64,000 nt of DNA, from NCBI RefSeq assembly GCF_002161055.1, contig NZ_NFLT01000001.1:186001-250000 (forward strand), in the 5' to 3' direction. How positions within the stretch are numbered: position 1 is the first letter of the stretch; each line of letters begins with the position of its first letter. The position numbers were made by a program, and so were the translations under genes. Below are positions 47,105 through 55,648 of the stretch, piece after piece. The DNA comes from Tyzzerella sp. An114. GTDB lineage: Bacteria > Bacillota > Clostridia > Lachnospirales > Anaerotignaceae. Below the pieces are notes generated by a model. It ran no database searches, was not told the DNA's origin, and worked only from the letters and a program-made list of their open reading frames with translations.

Positions 47105-47716
47105 TTAAAATCTAGCAAGTTTTTTAAGGGCAAGTTTTAAAATATCTTCCGTTGTTTTACCCTCCTCAAAAACAGCAGAAACAGCCTTTGCCGCCTCACT
47201 TCTTCCATATCCCAAAGAAGTAAGAGCCTCAATGGCTTCAATTTTTGAGTTATCAGTAACAACAGAAGAAAGTCCCTTACCTTCTCCAAATATTTTTTCT
47301 TCAATAAAATCTTCTGTTTTAAATTTATCTTTAAGTTCCAAAATTATTCTTTGAGCAGTTTTCTTTCCAACTCCCGGAGCTTTTGAAACAGCAGCAACAT
47401 CATCAGATATTACAGCCATAATAAAATCAGCAGGAGTTAAATTTGATATTATACCCAAAGCACCCTTAGGCCCTATACCGGATACTGTTATAAGTTTATT
47501 GAAAATTTCCAATTCTTCAAAATTTTCAAAACCATATAAAGATATGCCATCATCTTTTACACTCATATAAGTGAAAACTGTGACATTATCACCTATTTTA
47601 CCGATATTAGACATAAGTTTTGGAGAAACAAATATTTTATATCCTATTCCTCCATTATCAATAATAACGAAACTGTCAGACAAATATTGAAGTTTTCCTT
47701 TAATATAAGAAATCAT
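47105..47716 (-). CDS. ruvA: Holliday junction branch migration complex subunit RuvA
   Basis: 203 residues. OB-fold N-terminus (MISYIKGKLQYLSDSFVIIDNGGIGYKI), tandem helix-hairpin-helix region (LITVSGIGPKGALGI and APGVGKKTAQRIILELKDK) and the C-terminal RuvB-contact domain (EAIEALTSLGYGRSEAAKAV). Co-transcribed with ruvB; no ruvC nearby, as usual for low-GC Gram-positives. Confidence 0.98.
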   Translation of the reverse strand: MISYIKGKLQYLSDSFVIIDNGGIGYKIFVSPKLMSNIGKIGDNVTVFTYMSVKDDGISLYGFENFEELEIFNKLITVSGIGPKGALGIISNLTPADFIMAVISDDVAAVSKAPGVGKKTAQRIILELKDKFKTEDFIEEKIFGEGKGLSSVVTDNSKIEAIEALTSLGYGRSEAAKAVSAVFEEGKTTEDILKLALKKLARF

Positions 47717-47799
47717 AATTGTTCCTTTCTTAAATAATAAAACAGCATATTTTATATAATTATACTTGATTATTAAAAAAATAACAATAATATTATATA

Positions 47800-47831
47800 T
47801 TGAAAAAGCTGTCTTAATAAGACAGCTTTTA
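47800..47831 (-). terminator. Terminator of the spore protein gene
   Basis: AAAAGCTGTCTT (47804-47815) pairs with AAGACAGCTTTT (47819-47830); TTTCAATATATAA follows on the minus strand. Confidence 0.75.
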
Positions 47832-47847
47832 AAAATTAGTTTATAAA

Positions 47848-48075
47848 TTATTTTGAGCTTTTATCAGCCATAGCTTTTTCCTGAGCTTCAATCATTTTTT
47901 TAACCATATATCCGCCTACATAACCATTCTGAGCAGATGTGAGGTCTCCATTATAGCCCTGTTTTAAAGGAACGCCGATTTCGCTTGCAACTTCGTATTT
48001 GAATTTTTCAAGAGCAGCTCTTGCTTCGGGTACATTTACCTTATTTGATGTTCCTGAACTAGAATTGTTTGACAT
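47848..48075 (-). CDS. Alpha/beta-type small acid-soluble spore protein
   Basis: 75 residues from ATG 48075, with AGGAGG 9 nt upstream; longer readings lack an SD. These proteins coat and protect DNA in the dormant spore. Conserved blocks: EARAALEKFKYEVASEIGV, containing the germination-protease site, and the glycine-rich NGDLTSAQNGYVGGYMVKKM. N-terminus is Ser/Asn-rich (NNSSSGTSN). Monocistronic, presumably under sigma-G; I did not pick out a convincing sigma-G promoter. It marks the organism as an endospore former. Confidence 0.96.
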   Translation of the reverse strand: MSNNSSSGTSNKVNVPEARAALEKFKYEVASEIGVPLKQGYNGDLTSAQNGYVGGYMVKKMIEAQEKAMADKSSK

Positions 48076-48221
48076 AATTAAATTCCTCCTAAAAATTAAA
48101 TACTTTTTTGTTACAATAGTATTATTTCTCTTTATAATTTTTATATTCAAGTACTTTTTTCCGTTTTTGCCATTATATATTAAATAAATAATTGTCAAAA
48201 ATATAACTGTCAATTTTACAA

Positions 48222-48257
48222 ATAAAAAAACAGCTTTAAAATTTTTAAAGCTGTTTT
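48222..48257 (-). terminator. Terminator after proA
   Basis: AAAAACAGCTTTAAA (48226-48240) pairs with TTTAAAGCTGTTTTT (48243-48257) and is followed by a T-run on the minus strand. Confidence 0.85.
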
Positions 48258-48265
48258 TAGAAAAA

Positions 48266-49513
48266 TCACTCTCTTATCTGACCATTTCCATATATAATAT
48301 ATTTTGTTGTTGTAAGCTCTTTAAGTCCCATAGGTCCTCTTGCATGAAGTTTCTGAGTGCTTATACCAATCTCAGCACCAAAACCAAACTGTCCACCATC
48401 TGTAAATCTTGTAGAAGCATTTACATATACAGCTGCTGCGTCAACTTCATTTAAGAATTTTTGTGCATTTGTATAGTTTTCTGTTATTATAGCCTCTGAA
48501 TGATGAGTTGTATATTTTCTTATATGCTCTATTGCCTCATCAACATCTTTGACAACTTTTAATGACATAATAAGATCTTCATATTCAGTTGCCCAATCCT
48601 CATCAGTAGCCTCATTAATACCACTTGTTATATTTCTTGTTTTTTCGTCTCCTCTAAGCTCAACATTTTTAGCTTTTAAGGCTTCACAAACTTTAGGCAT
48701 AAACTCTTTTGCTATGTTTTCATGGACAAGAAGTTTTTCTGCTGCATTACAAACTCCCGGACGCTGTGTTTTTGCATTGAGCACAATTCTTACTGCATCA
48801 TCTTGTTTTGCTGTCTCATCAACAAAAATATGACAGTTTCCAACACCTGTCTGTATTACTGGAACAGTAGAATTTTGAACAACAGAATTTATAAGTCCAG
48901 CTCCTCCTCTAGGTATTAAAACATCAATATATCCATTAAGACGCATCATTTCTGTTGCTGTCTCTCGGCTTGTATCTTCAAGTATTTGAACAGCATATTC
49001 AGATATACCCTGATTTTTTAATGCCTTCTGAATTGATTTTACAATAGCAGTATTTGAGCCAATAGCTTCTTTTCCACCTCTCAATATTGTAGCACTACCT
49101 GCTTTAAGACAAAGACCAAAGGCGTCAGCTGTTACATTTGGTCTAGCCTCAAATATAATACCTATAACTCCCATAGGAACTCTCTTTTGACCTATTATAA
49201 GTCCATTATCAAGAGTTTTCATAGATATTACTTCTCCAATAGGGTCAGGCAAAGATGCAACATCTCTTAAACCGTCAGCCATACCTTTTATTCTATCTTC
49301 TGTAAGGGTAAGTCTGTCAATAAAAGCACCTTTTATGCCATTTTCAATAGCTTTTTTAACATCATTTTTATTGATTTCAATAATTTCTGCCATATCAGCT
49401 TCAAGTGCATCAGCTGCTGCATAGAGAGCCTTATTTTTGTCACTTGTTGAAAGTCTAGCAAGTTCAACAGATGCATCTTTAGCTCTAATACCCATTTCAA
49501 TAAGATTTGTCAT
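48266..49513 (-). CDS. proA: Gamma-glutamyl phosphate reductase
   Basis: 415 residues. It reduces gamma-glutamyl phosphate to glutamate semialdehyde in proline synthesis. Aldehyde dehydrogenase fold with the catalytic cysteine in [33 protein letters not shown] and [23 protein letters not shown] are family blocks. Its ATG overlaps the stop of the 5-FTHF cyclo-ligase gene by 4 nt (ATGA), so translation is coupled. Last gene of a unit that starts with proB. Confidence 0.98.
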   Translation of the reverse strand: MTNLIEMGIRAKDASVELARLSTSDKNKALYAAADALEADMAEIIEINKNDVKKAIENGIKGAFIDRLTLTEDRIKGMADGLRDVASLPDPIGEVISMKTLDNGLIIGQKRVPMGVIGIIFEARPNVTADAFGLCLKAGSATILRGGKEAIGSNTAIVKSIQKALKNQGISEYAVQILEDTSRETATEMMRLNGYIDVLIPRGGAGLINSVVQNSTVPVIQTGVGNCHIFVDETAKQDDAVRIVLNAKTQRPGVCNAAEKLLVHENIAKEFMPKVCEALKAKNVELRGDEKTRNITSGINEATDEDWATEYEDLIMSLKVVKDVDEAIEHIRKYTTHHSEAIITENYTNAQKFLNEVDAAAVYVNASTRFTDGGQFGFGAEIGISTQKLHARGPMGLKELTTTKYIIYGNGQIRE

Positions 49514-50076
49514 TTTCTATCCCCACCTATCATTCTTTTTTCTGTTACTACATATTTCATTTTCTTATCGTGAGGCTCAGTTTCAAGCCTTTCCACAAGT
49601 TGAAAATCATAACATACACCTATTGTATTAGTGATATTATACTTACTTATGTAAGTATCATAATATCCACCGCCATATCCCCAGCGATTTCCCTTTTTAT
49701 CAAATACTGAACCAGGTACTATAAAAAGGCTTTTCTCATTGGGAATAAACTCTCTTTCTCTGCCTATTTCAGGCTCAAGAGTACCTATCTTTTTTCTTTT
49801 CATATTTGAAAAATCTTTTATCTCAACAAAATACATATCTCTGTTTCCCATACTAACAGGAACAGCTACTTTTTTGCCATCTCTCCATGCTCTTTCTATT
49901 ATATCAAAAGTAGATACTTCCTCACCAAAATTTATGTATATAAATATACTTTCAGCTTCATTATAAGCATTTGAAGCAAAAATTGTTTCACTTATAATTC
50001 TACTTTTTTCTTCTACTTCAATTTTAGAAAGACTTTTTCTTTTTCTAATCATAAGCTGTCTTAATTCTTTATACAC
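49510..50076 (-). CDS. 5-formyltetrahydrofolate cyclo-ligase
   Basis: 188 residues; GTG start with AGGAGG 7 nt upstream. It converts 5-formyl-THF to 5,10-methenyl-THF with ATP. The N-terminal basic helix [13 protein letters not shown] and the C-terminal phosphate loop [14 protein letters not shown] are diagnostic. Overlaps proA by 4 nt. Why it lies between proB and proA is not obvious; it may simply be operon fusion. Confidence 0.95.
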   Translation of the reverse strand: MYKELRQLMIRKRKSLSKIEVEEKSRIISETIFASNAYNEAESIFIYINFGEEVSTFDIIERAWRDGKKVAVPVSMGNRDMYFVEIKDFSNMKRKKIGTLEPEIGREREFIPNEKSLFIVPGSVFDKKGNRWGYGGGYYDTYISKYNITNTIGVCYDFQLVERLETEPHDKKMKYVVTEKRMIGGDRK

Positions 50077-50079
50077 AAT

Positions 50080-50766
50080 TTAACCTCCTGTTATAATAGA
50101 AACAAATATTATTATAGATACACCCATAATAAAAGATACAGACAATATAATTTTATCACTAGTTTTTGAAAAAATAAGTTTTAAAATTACAGCACATATT
50201 TCTGAATAGTATATCACAATTCCCATTGATATTAAAACAGAAAAAACAAAGTATAATTTGTCTAAAATGCCGTAATATATAGTAATTCCTATTAAAACAC
50301 AGAAAATACATATAAAAATAACGTGGTAATCCTTTTTAAATATAGGAACGGTATTTTCTCCCTTTGAAGAAAAATTATAAACAAGAACCATAAAAGGCAC
50401 AACAGCCCAACCACCTATTGAACCTGTAATTATTCTTAAAAAATTGTTTGATTGCCAAAGACCAATATAACTTCCTGCACCGTCAATCATAAAGGGCAAA
50501 AAACAAAGTATCATAAAAACTGTCTGATATAAATTAAAAACTTTATTTCCCTTATATCCCTTTGAAAAAAATAAATAAAGGGCAGAAATTGAAAAACCAA
50601 TATAAATCCCTGTACAACGGGCACATACCGGCAAATAATTTCCACCCATAAATATGCTTCTCTCAAACATTTGATGACATACAGAACTGCCTATGGCGAA
50701 AAATATATCAATCAATATGCAGTAAATAATGCAAGAAAAATATCTATAAATCCTCCCAGACAGCAA
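50080..50766 (-). CDS. DUF2085 membrane protein
   Basis: 228 residues. Several hydrophobic helices and the DUF2085 hallmark: SSVCHQMFERSIF then LPVCARCTGIYIGF, i.e. Cys-His-Gln and a C-x-x-C pair that suggest metal binding in the membrane. No function is established. The frame extends 55 nt into the upstream zinc-ribbon gene; the first start with an SD is unclear. A TTG at 50715 overlapping the upstream TGA would give a coupled, 17-residue-shorter protein. Confidence 0.8.
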   Translation of the reverse strand: MLSGRIYRYFSCIIYCILIDIFFAIGSSVCHQMFERSIFMGGNYLPVCARCTGIYIGFSISALYLFFSKGYKGNKVFNLYQTVFMILCFLPFMIDGAGSYIGLWQSNNFLRIITGSIGGWAVVPFMVLVYNFSSKGENTVPIFKKDYHVIFICIFCVLIGITIYYGILDKLYFVFSVLISMGIVIYYSEICAVILKLIFSKTSDKIILSVSFIMGVSIIIFVSIITGG

Positions 50767-51149
50767 CAGAGGAATGATATTGCAAATAATACAATACTTA
50801 ATATTACAAGTAATTTACCAAAAGAACGATGGTCCTCATAAGGTTTTCCCATAAGTACAATACCTGAAATAAGACCTATAATAGGGCCTAATCCACCAAA
50901 AAGAACAGTAATAGCTACAAGTAAAACTTTTATACCATTATTTAAAGTAGTATTTTCATTATTTTGATTTGAATTAAAATTATAATCTGTTTTATCGTAA
51001 ATAGTTTCCTCCTTTACAGTTTCCTCTGTAAATTCGGCATCTATAACATCACTTTGATTACTATTTTCATTACCATTAATTTGGTAGCCACATTTTTCAC
51101 ACTCTTTACTAAATTCATCTATAAAAGAGCCACAGTTTGGACAATACAT
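50712..51149 (-). CDS. Zinc-ribbon membrane protein
   Basis: 145 residues. N-terminal zinc ribbon CPNCGSF...CEKCGY (residues 3-21), a polar, Asn/Glu-rich linker (22-68), then two hydrophobic segments (about 72-98 and 108-140) ending at the C-terminus. The layout repeats that of the gene just upstream (51166-51552), including the shared FGK-x-LxILSI stretch in front of the last helix, so the two are paralogues. Function unknown. Confidence 0.82.
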   Translation of the reverse strand: MYCPNCGSFIDEFSKECEKCGYQINGNENSNQSDVIDAEFTEETVKEETIYDKTDYNFNSNQNNENTTLNNGIKVLLVAITVLFGGLGPIIGLISGIVLMGKPYEDHRSFGKLLVILSIVLFAISFLCCCLGGFIDIFLALFTAY

Positions 51150-51165
51150 AAAATCACCTCATCAA

Positions 51166-51552
51166 TTATATAAATTCTTCAAATTCATAATAATACTCGT
51201 AAGGTATATTTTCTATTCTATCAATAGTATTGAATATACGTACATTAAAGGCTGCTAAAATAACACAACAAAGCATACTCCAAATAACTATAATAATACT
51301 AAGTATAAGAATAGCTTTACCAAAGGATTTTGAATCGCTTTCACTATTATTCATAAAAATAATTCCAGCAATAATTCCGCCAATCCAACCTACAAAAGGA
51401 ATTATACATATACCAACAACAATAAGAACTTTTACAATATTACTTAATTGATTTTCTGTTTTTAAAACATTTGAACTCTTAGCTTTAAATCCACATTTGG
51501 GACAGAAATCAAATTCATCGTCAAATTCTTTACCACATTTTTTACAGGTCAT
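51166..51552 (-). CDS. Zinc-ribbon membrane protein, paralogue
   Basis: 128 residues, AAGGAGG upstream. Zinc ribbon CKKCGKEFDDEFDFCPKCGF at residues 3-22, then two membrane helices (about 39-67 and 78-102) and a short acidic, Tyr-rich tail. Lies 16 nt before its paralogue and 97 nt after proB. The unit may act in the membrane as an assembly or sensor, but nothing in the sequence shows it. Confidence 0.82.
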   Translation of the reverse strand: MTCKKCGKEFDDEFDFCPKCGFKAKSSNVLKTENQLSNIVKVLIVVGICIIPFVGWIGGIIAGIIFMNNSESDSKSFGKAILILSIIIVIWSMLCCVILAAFNVRIFNTIDRIENIPYEYYYEFEEFI

Positions 51553-51649
51553 ATAAAACCTCCTTCAAAAAAGTTTTATTGAAGCATTACATATTTATTT
51601 TATCATACATAAATTGACAGGTAAATAAATGTAATTTATTCTTAAGATA

Positions 51650-52450
51650 TTAATGTTTTCCTATAAAGAGAGTTCCAACATCCAAACCGTCTATAACATC
51701 ATCAATTATTGTAGGGTTTTCACCATGGGCAACAACCATATCTATATTATTTTCTTCACACATTTTAGCAGCTTCAAGTTTTGTAATCATACCACCAACA
51801 CTATATTTTGAACCATTACTTCCCGCCATAGCCATAATTTCATCTGTAATTTTTTCAACACATGAAATTCTTTTAGCATCAGGGTTAACTCTTGGGTCAC
51901 CGTCATAGAGTGCATCAATATCAGTTAAAATTATGAGAAGGTCGGCACTTGTAAGCTGTGCAACCAAAGCAGAAAGTCTATCGTTATCACTGAACTCAAT
52001 TTCGTCTGTTGATATAGTATCGTTTGCATTTACAATAGGTACAACACCCATTTCAAAAAGTGTTCTGAATGTGTTTTCAACATTGTGACGTCTCTCATCA
52101 ATATTGACATCATCTTTTGTCAAAAGAATTTGTGCAACAGTCTGGCTATACTCATTAAAGAAATTCTGATAAATCTGCATTAAAACAGCTTGACCAACAG
52201 CAGCAGCAGCCTGTTTTTTTCTTGTTTCTTTTGGTCTTTCTGTAAAATTAAGTCTTGTTGAACCAACACCAATAGCACCTGAAGATACAAGAACAACATC
52301 TTTTCCCTGATTTACAAGGTCAGAAATAACCCACGCCATTTTTTCAATTCTTTTAAGATTAAGTCTACCGTTTTCATGGTATGTAATTGTTGATGTACCA
52401 ACCTTTATGACAACTCTTTTGCTTTTTTTAAGTCTTTCTCTTATGTCCAA
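51650..52450 (-). CDS. proB: Glutamate 5-kinase, short form without PUA domain
   Basis: 266 residues from TTG 52450, which has GGAGGGG 8 nt upstream; this start gives the normal beginning ahead of RVVIKVGTSTI. It phosphorylates glutamate in the first step of proline synthesis. Conserved blocks: LVSSGAIGVG, ANDTISTDEIEFSDNDRLSALVA and GGMITKLEAAKMC. The C-terminal PUA domain of the E. coli enzyme is absent, as in many Firmicutes. proA lies four genes downstream on the same strand rather than adjacent. Confidence 0.96.
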   Translation of the reverse strand: MDIRERLKKSKRVVIKVGTSTITYHENGRLNLKRIEKMAWVISDLVNQGKDVVLVSSGAIGVGSTRLNFTERPKETRKKQAAAAVGQAVLMQIYQNFFNEYSQTVAQILLTKDDVNIDERRHNVENTFRTLFEMGVVPIVNANDTISTDEIEFSDNDRLSALVAQLTSADLLIILTDIDALYDGDPRVNPDAKRISCVEKITDEIMAMAGSNGSKYSVGGMITKLEAAKMCEENNIDMVVAHGENPTIIDDVIDGLDVGTLFIGKH

Positions 52451-52471
52451 AATAAATTCCCCTCCAAAATA

Positions 52472-52508
52472 AATTGTATACATACAATTCTACTACAAAA
52501 AAGTAGTA
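52472..52508. promoter_or_regulatory. Two perfect palindromes in the proB promoter region
   Basis: AATTGTAT-AC-ATACAATT (52472-52489) and TACTAC-AAAAAA-GTAGTA (52491-52508) lie between a possible promoter (minus strand TTGCAA, 16-nt spacer, TAGAAT) and the proB SD. Palindromes with 8-bp and 6-bp arms in this position look like operators; the regulator is unknown. Confidence 0.45.
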
Positions 52509-52520
52509 TTGCAATATAAA

Positions 52521-53570
52521 TTATAACTTTATTCTACAACCTTTTTTATCACTTTCAATACAAGCCTCTATTATACTTAAAACGTCTAAAGCTTCATCCG
52601 GTTTTATATATAATTCTTCTCCATTTATAATATGATTATATATATTATCATAAAACTTTCCATAGTCTCCTACTATTGTCTCAACTTTTTCGATAATATC
52701 ATTTCCATTTTCATCAGTATAATTAATTTTGCCATAATTTTCTTCAATATCTTTTCCAAGAACACAGTCAGAAGGCTTCATTCCCGAAACAAGTCTTTCC
52801 TCCTGCATATCCATTCCATATTTAACAAAAGCTCCTTTTCTTCCATACAATGCATAGTGTGGAAATTTCTCTTTTGCCATAAAAGAAGAATACAAAGTGG
52901 CTCTAAAACCATTATTATATATCATATGAACTGTAAAATTATCTACAACAGAACTTTCCTCTTTTTGATTTCTAAGCTGACAGTATATTTCAGAAGGTTT
53001 TCCAAAAATACTGTATGCTTGGTCAATAATATGTACTCCCAAATCATATAAAGAGCCTGTTCCCAATATATTTTCTTCTTTCCAAACCTTTTTATTTTTA
53101 TTTGGAGCAAAACGTTCATATCTACATTCATAATCAAGAAGTTCTCCAAGTTTTCCACTTTCAGCAATACTTTTTACTGTCATAAAATCCCCGTCAAATC
53201 TTCTGTTTTGATATACAGCCAACATTAAATTATTTTTATTGGCAATATCTATAAGTTCCCTTCCCTCACTTGTTGTTATTGAAAAAGGTTTTTCAACAAT
53301 AACATTTTTACCTGCCAAAAGAGCTTTTTTAGCATAATCATAGTGAGTATTATTAGGAGTGCTTATAACAACAATATCAATATCATCTGTAAAAAGCTCC
53401 TCAATACTTCTTACAACTTCAACATAGTTATATTTTTCTTTTGATTTTGTTGTTGTTCTCTCATAGACTTTTTTAAGATTAAATCTTTTGTCATTGTCTA
53501 TGAAAGGGCCGTGAAAAATCTGTCCTGACATTCCAAAACCTGCAATACCAATGTTTAATACTTTATCCAT
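52521..53570 (-). CDS. Gfo/Idh/MocA family oxidoreductase
   Basis: 349 residues from ATG 53570, with GGAGGTG 6 nt upstream. N-terminal Rossmann domain (IGIAGFGMSGQIFHGPFI), family motif VIVEKPFSITTSEG, and the C-terminal GFO/IDH/MocA domain with GSLYDLGVHIIDQAYSIFG. Close in layout to the YvaA/IolW-type scyllo-inositol dehydrogenases. NAD(P)-dependent sugar or polyol oxidation is expected; the substrate is not identifiable. Monocistronic between etfA's terminator and proB. Confidence 0.92.
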   Translation of the reverse strand: MDKVLNIGIAGFGMSGQIFHGPFIDNDKRFNLKKVYERTTTKSKEKYNYVEVVRSIEELFTDDIDIVVISTPNNTHYDYAKKALLAGKNVIVEKPFSITTSEGRELIDIANKNNLMLAVYQNRRFDGDFMTVKSIAESGKLGELLDYECRYERFAPNKNKKVWKEENILGTGSLYDLGVHIIDQAYSIFGKPSEIYCQLRNQKEESSVVDNFTVHMIYNNGFRATLYSSFMAKEKFPHYALYGRKGAFVKYGMDMQEERLVSGMKPSDCVLGKDIEENYGKINYTDENGNDIIEKVETIVGDYGKFYDNIYNHIINGEELYIKPDEALDVLSIIEACIESDKKGCRIKL

Positions 53571-53633
53571 CAAAACACCTCCAAAAAATAAGTTTACAAA
53601 GTATATTATATCATAACAGTAAACTTAAATATA

Positions 53634-53666
53634 CAAAAAAGGCGTCTCCCAAAGGAAACGCCTTTT
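53634..53666 (-). terminator. Terminator of the bcd-etfBA operon
   Basis: AAAAGGCGT (53637-53645) pairs with ACGCCTTTT (53658-53666), with inner CC/GG pairs; TTTTTTG follows on the minus strand. Confidence 0.9.
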
Positions 53667-53714
53667 ATCTTCACGACACAAAATAAAATTTATATATTAA
53701 AGAAAATATTCTAA

Positions 53715-54767
53715 TTACTGATTAGCTTTTTCTTCTTTAAACTTTCTGATAGCATCAGCAAGTTTTGGAACGATAACTTTAACGTCACCTACGATACCAA
53801 GGTCAGCAACCTGGAAGATTGCAGCTGTATCATTTTTGTTGATAGCAACGATAAATTCAGAACCTTCCATACCTGCAACGTGCTGGATAGCACCTGAGAT
53901 ACCACAAGCAACATAAAGTTCTGGTCTAACTGTTTTACCTGTCTGTCCAACCTGACGATCTTTTTCAATCCAGCCAGCGTCAACACAAGCTCTTGAAGAA
54001 CCAACTTCTGCACCAAGTACATCAGCAAGGTCTCTAAGCATATCAAATCCTTCTGGTCCGCCGATACCACGTCCACCAGAAACGATAAGTTTAGCTTCTG
54101 TAAGGTCAACAGCTTTCTTTGTAGCTTTAACTACTTCAAGGATTTCAACGTTCATGTCTGCATCTGTTAAGCCAGCATCAAATCTGATGAGTTCGCCAGT
54201 TCTTGTTGTGTCTTTAGCGATTCTCTTCATAACGCCAGGTCTTACAGTAGCCATCTGTGGTTTTGTTCTTGGGCACATAAGAGTAGCCATGATGTTACCA
54301 CCGAAAGCAGGACGTGTCATAAGTAATGCTCTTGAACCGTCAGCACAGCCCATAGCTTCTTCTTTAGCTATTTCTTCTTCTGTTTTAGCCATTCTTAAAC
54401 CTGTACAGTCAGCAACAAGACCTGTTCTTACACGGCTTGCAAGTCTTGGAGCAACGTCTCTACCGATTGAAGATGCACCAAAGAGCATGATTTCTGGGTC
54501 AAATTCTTTAACTACTGCTGCAAGAGCTTTTGTGTAAGGCTCTGTAACATAGTCTTTAAGAAGTGGATTGTCAATTAAAACAACTTTATCTGCACCATAG
54601 TGGTATAATCTTTCAACCTGGTCTTCAATTTCGCTACCTAATAATACAGCAACAACGTCGTCGCCTAAATCTTCTTTTAATCTTGTAGCTTCTCCAATAA
54701 GCTCAAGTCCAACGTTCTGAACTTTACCGCTTCTCTGTTCTACTACTACATAAATTCCTTTACTCAT
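53715..54767 (-). CDS. etfA: Electron transfer flavoprotein subunit alpha
   Basis: 350 residues from ATG 54767 (AAGGAGGAG upstream). Binds FAD and passes electrons between acyl-CoA dehydrogenase and ferredoxin/NADH in the bifurcating Bcd-Etf complex. The C-terminal FAD domain shows VSGGRGIGGPEGFDML, GSSRACVDAGW, VGQTGKTVRPELYVACGISGA and AINKNDTAAIFQVAD. 12 nt or so of leader separate it from etfB (gap 45 nt). Confidence 0.97.
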   Translation of the reverse strand: MSKGIYVVVEQRSGKVQNVGLELIGEATRLKEDLGDDVVAVLLGSEIEDQVERLYHYGADKVVLIDNPLLKDYVTEPYTKALAAVVKEFDPEIMLFGASSIGRDVAPRLASRVRTGLVADCTGLRMAKTEEEIAKEEAMGCADGSRALLMTRPAFGGNIMATLMCPRTKPQMATVRPGVMKRIAKDTTRTGELIRFDAGLTDADMNVEILEVVKATKKAVDLTEAKLIVSGGRGIGGPEGFDMLRDLADVLGAEVGSSRACVDAGWIEKDRQVGQTGKTVRPELYVACGISGAIQHVAGMEGSEFIVAINKNDTAAIFQVADLGIVGDVKVIVPKLADAIRKFKEEKANQ

Positions 54768-54812
54768 TGTAGGGTTCTCCTCCTTATTATTATATTTCAA
54801 CTAAAATTAAAA

Positions 54813-55604
54813 TTAGATAATGTGTTTAGCATCAAGTTTTTCAATAATAGCTGCAACAGCCTGTTCAGCAGAAACATCTTTAAGGATTGTACCTGCACCT
54901 TTAACTTCTTTAGTAAATGATTTGTAAACGTTTGTAGGTGAACCCTTTAATCCGATCATGTCAAGTTCAAGGTCATCTTTTAAGTCTTCAAAACCAATGA
55001 TTTTGATTTCTTTTTCGTAAGCTTCTACGATACCTCTAACTGACATGTATCTTGGTGTAGCAAGCTCAGCAATAGCTGTAAGTAAGCAAGGAGTTTTGAT
55101 TTTGATGATGTGGTATCCATCTTCAAACTGTCTCTTAACGATAAGATGGTCTTCAGCAACTTCCTGAATTTCTTCTACATAAGAAACCTGTGGAAGTCCA
55201 AGTTTTTCACCAATCTGTGGTCCAACCTGTGCTGTGTCACCGTCGATAGCCTGACGACCTGTGATAATTAAATCGTATCCGATTTTTCTTAATGCAGCAG
55301 CAAGAATTCCTGATGTAGCATATGTATCAGAACCACCGAATTCTCTACCTGATACAAGGTAAGCTTCATCACAGCCCATAGCTAATGCTTCTCTTAATGC
55401 AACGTCTGCCTGTGGAGGTCCCATAGATACTACTGTAACAGTTGCACCTGTCTGCTCTTTAATTCTTAAAGCAGCCTCAATACCTGTTTTGTCATCATGG
55501 TTTATAATACTTGGTACACCATCTCTGATAAGTGTACCAGTTTTTGGATCGATTTTTACTTCTACTGTATCTGGAACCTGTTTAATACATACAACGATTT
55601 TCAT
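54813..55604 (-). CDS. etfB: Electron transfer flavoprotein subunit beta
   Basis: 263 residues; GGAAGGAG upstream. Adenine-nucleotide/FAD-binding ETF subunit; starts MKIVVCIKQVPDT, with GRQAIDGDTAQVGPQIGEKLGLP the conserved signature. Order bcd-etfB-etfA on one strand is the standard clostridial module for NADH-driven crotonyl-CoA reduction coupled to ferredoxin reduction. Confidence 0.97.
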   Translation of the reverse strand: MKIVVCIKQVPDTVEVKIDPKTGTLIRDGVPSIINHDDKTGIEAALRIKEQTGATVTVVSMGPPQADVALREALAMGCDEAYLVSGREFGGSDTYATSGILAAALRKIGYDLIITGRQAIDGDTAQVGPQIGEKLGLPQVSYVEEIQEVAEDHLIVKRQFEDGYHIIKIKTPCLLTAIAELATPRYMSVRGIVEAYEKEIKIIGFEDLKDDLELDMIGLKGSPTNVYKSFTKEVKGAGTILKDVSAEQAVAAIIEKLDAKHII

Positions 55605-55648
55605 CTTAGTTCTCCTTCCGAAATTTATTTTCTAAAATGTAGGTTTAA

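Noticed and set aside
51166-51552. Zinc-ribbon protein as anti-TRAP partner of mtrB
   Set aside because: Anti-TRAP is a small soluble DnaJ-type CxxCxGxG protein; this one has membrane helices and a simple CxxC ribbon and is 44 kb away.
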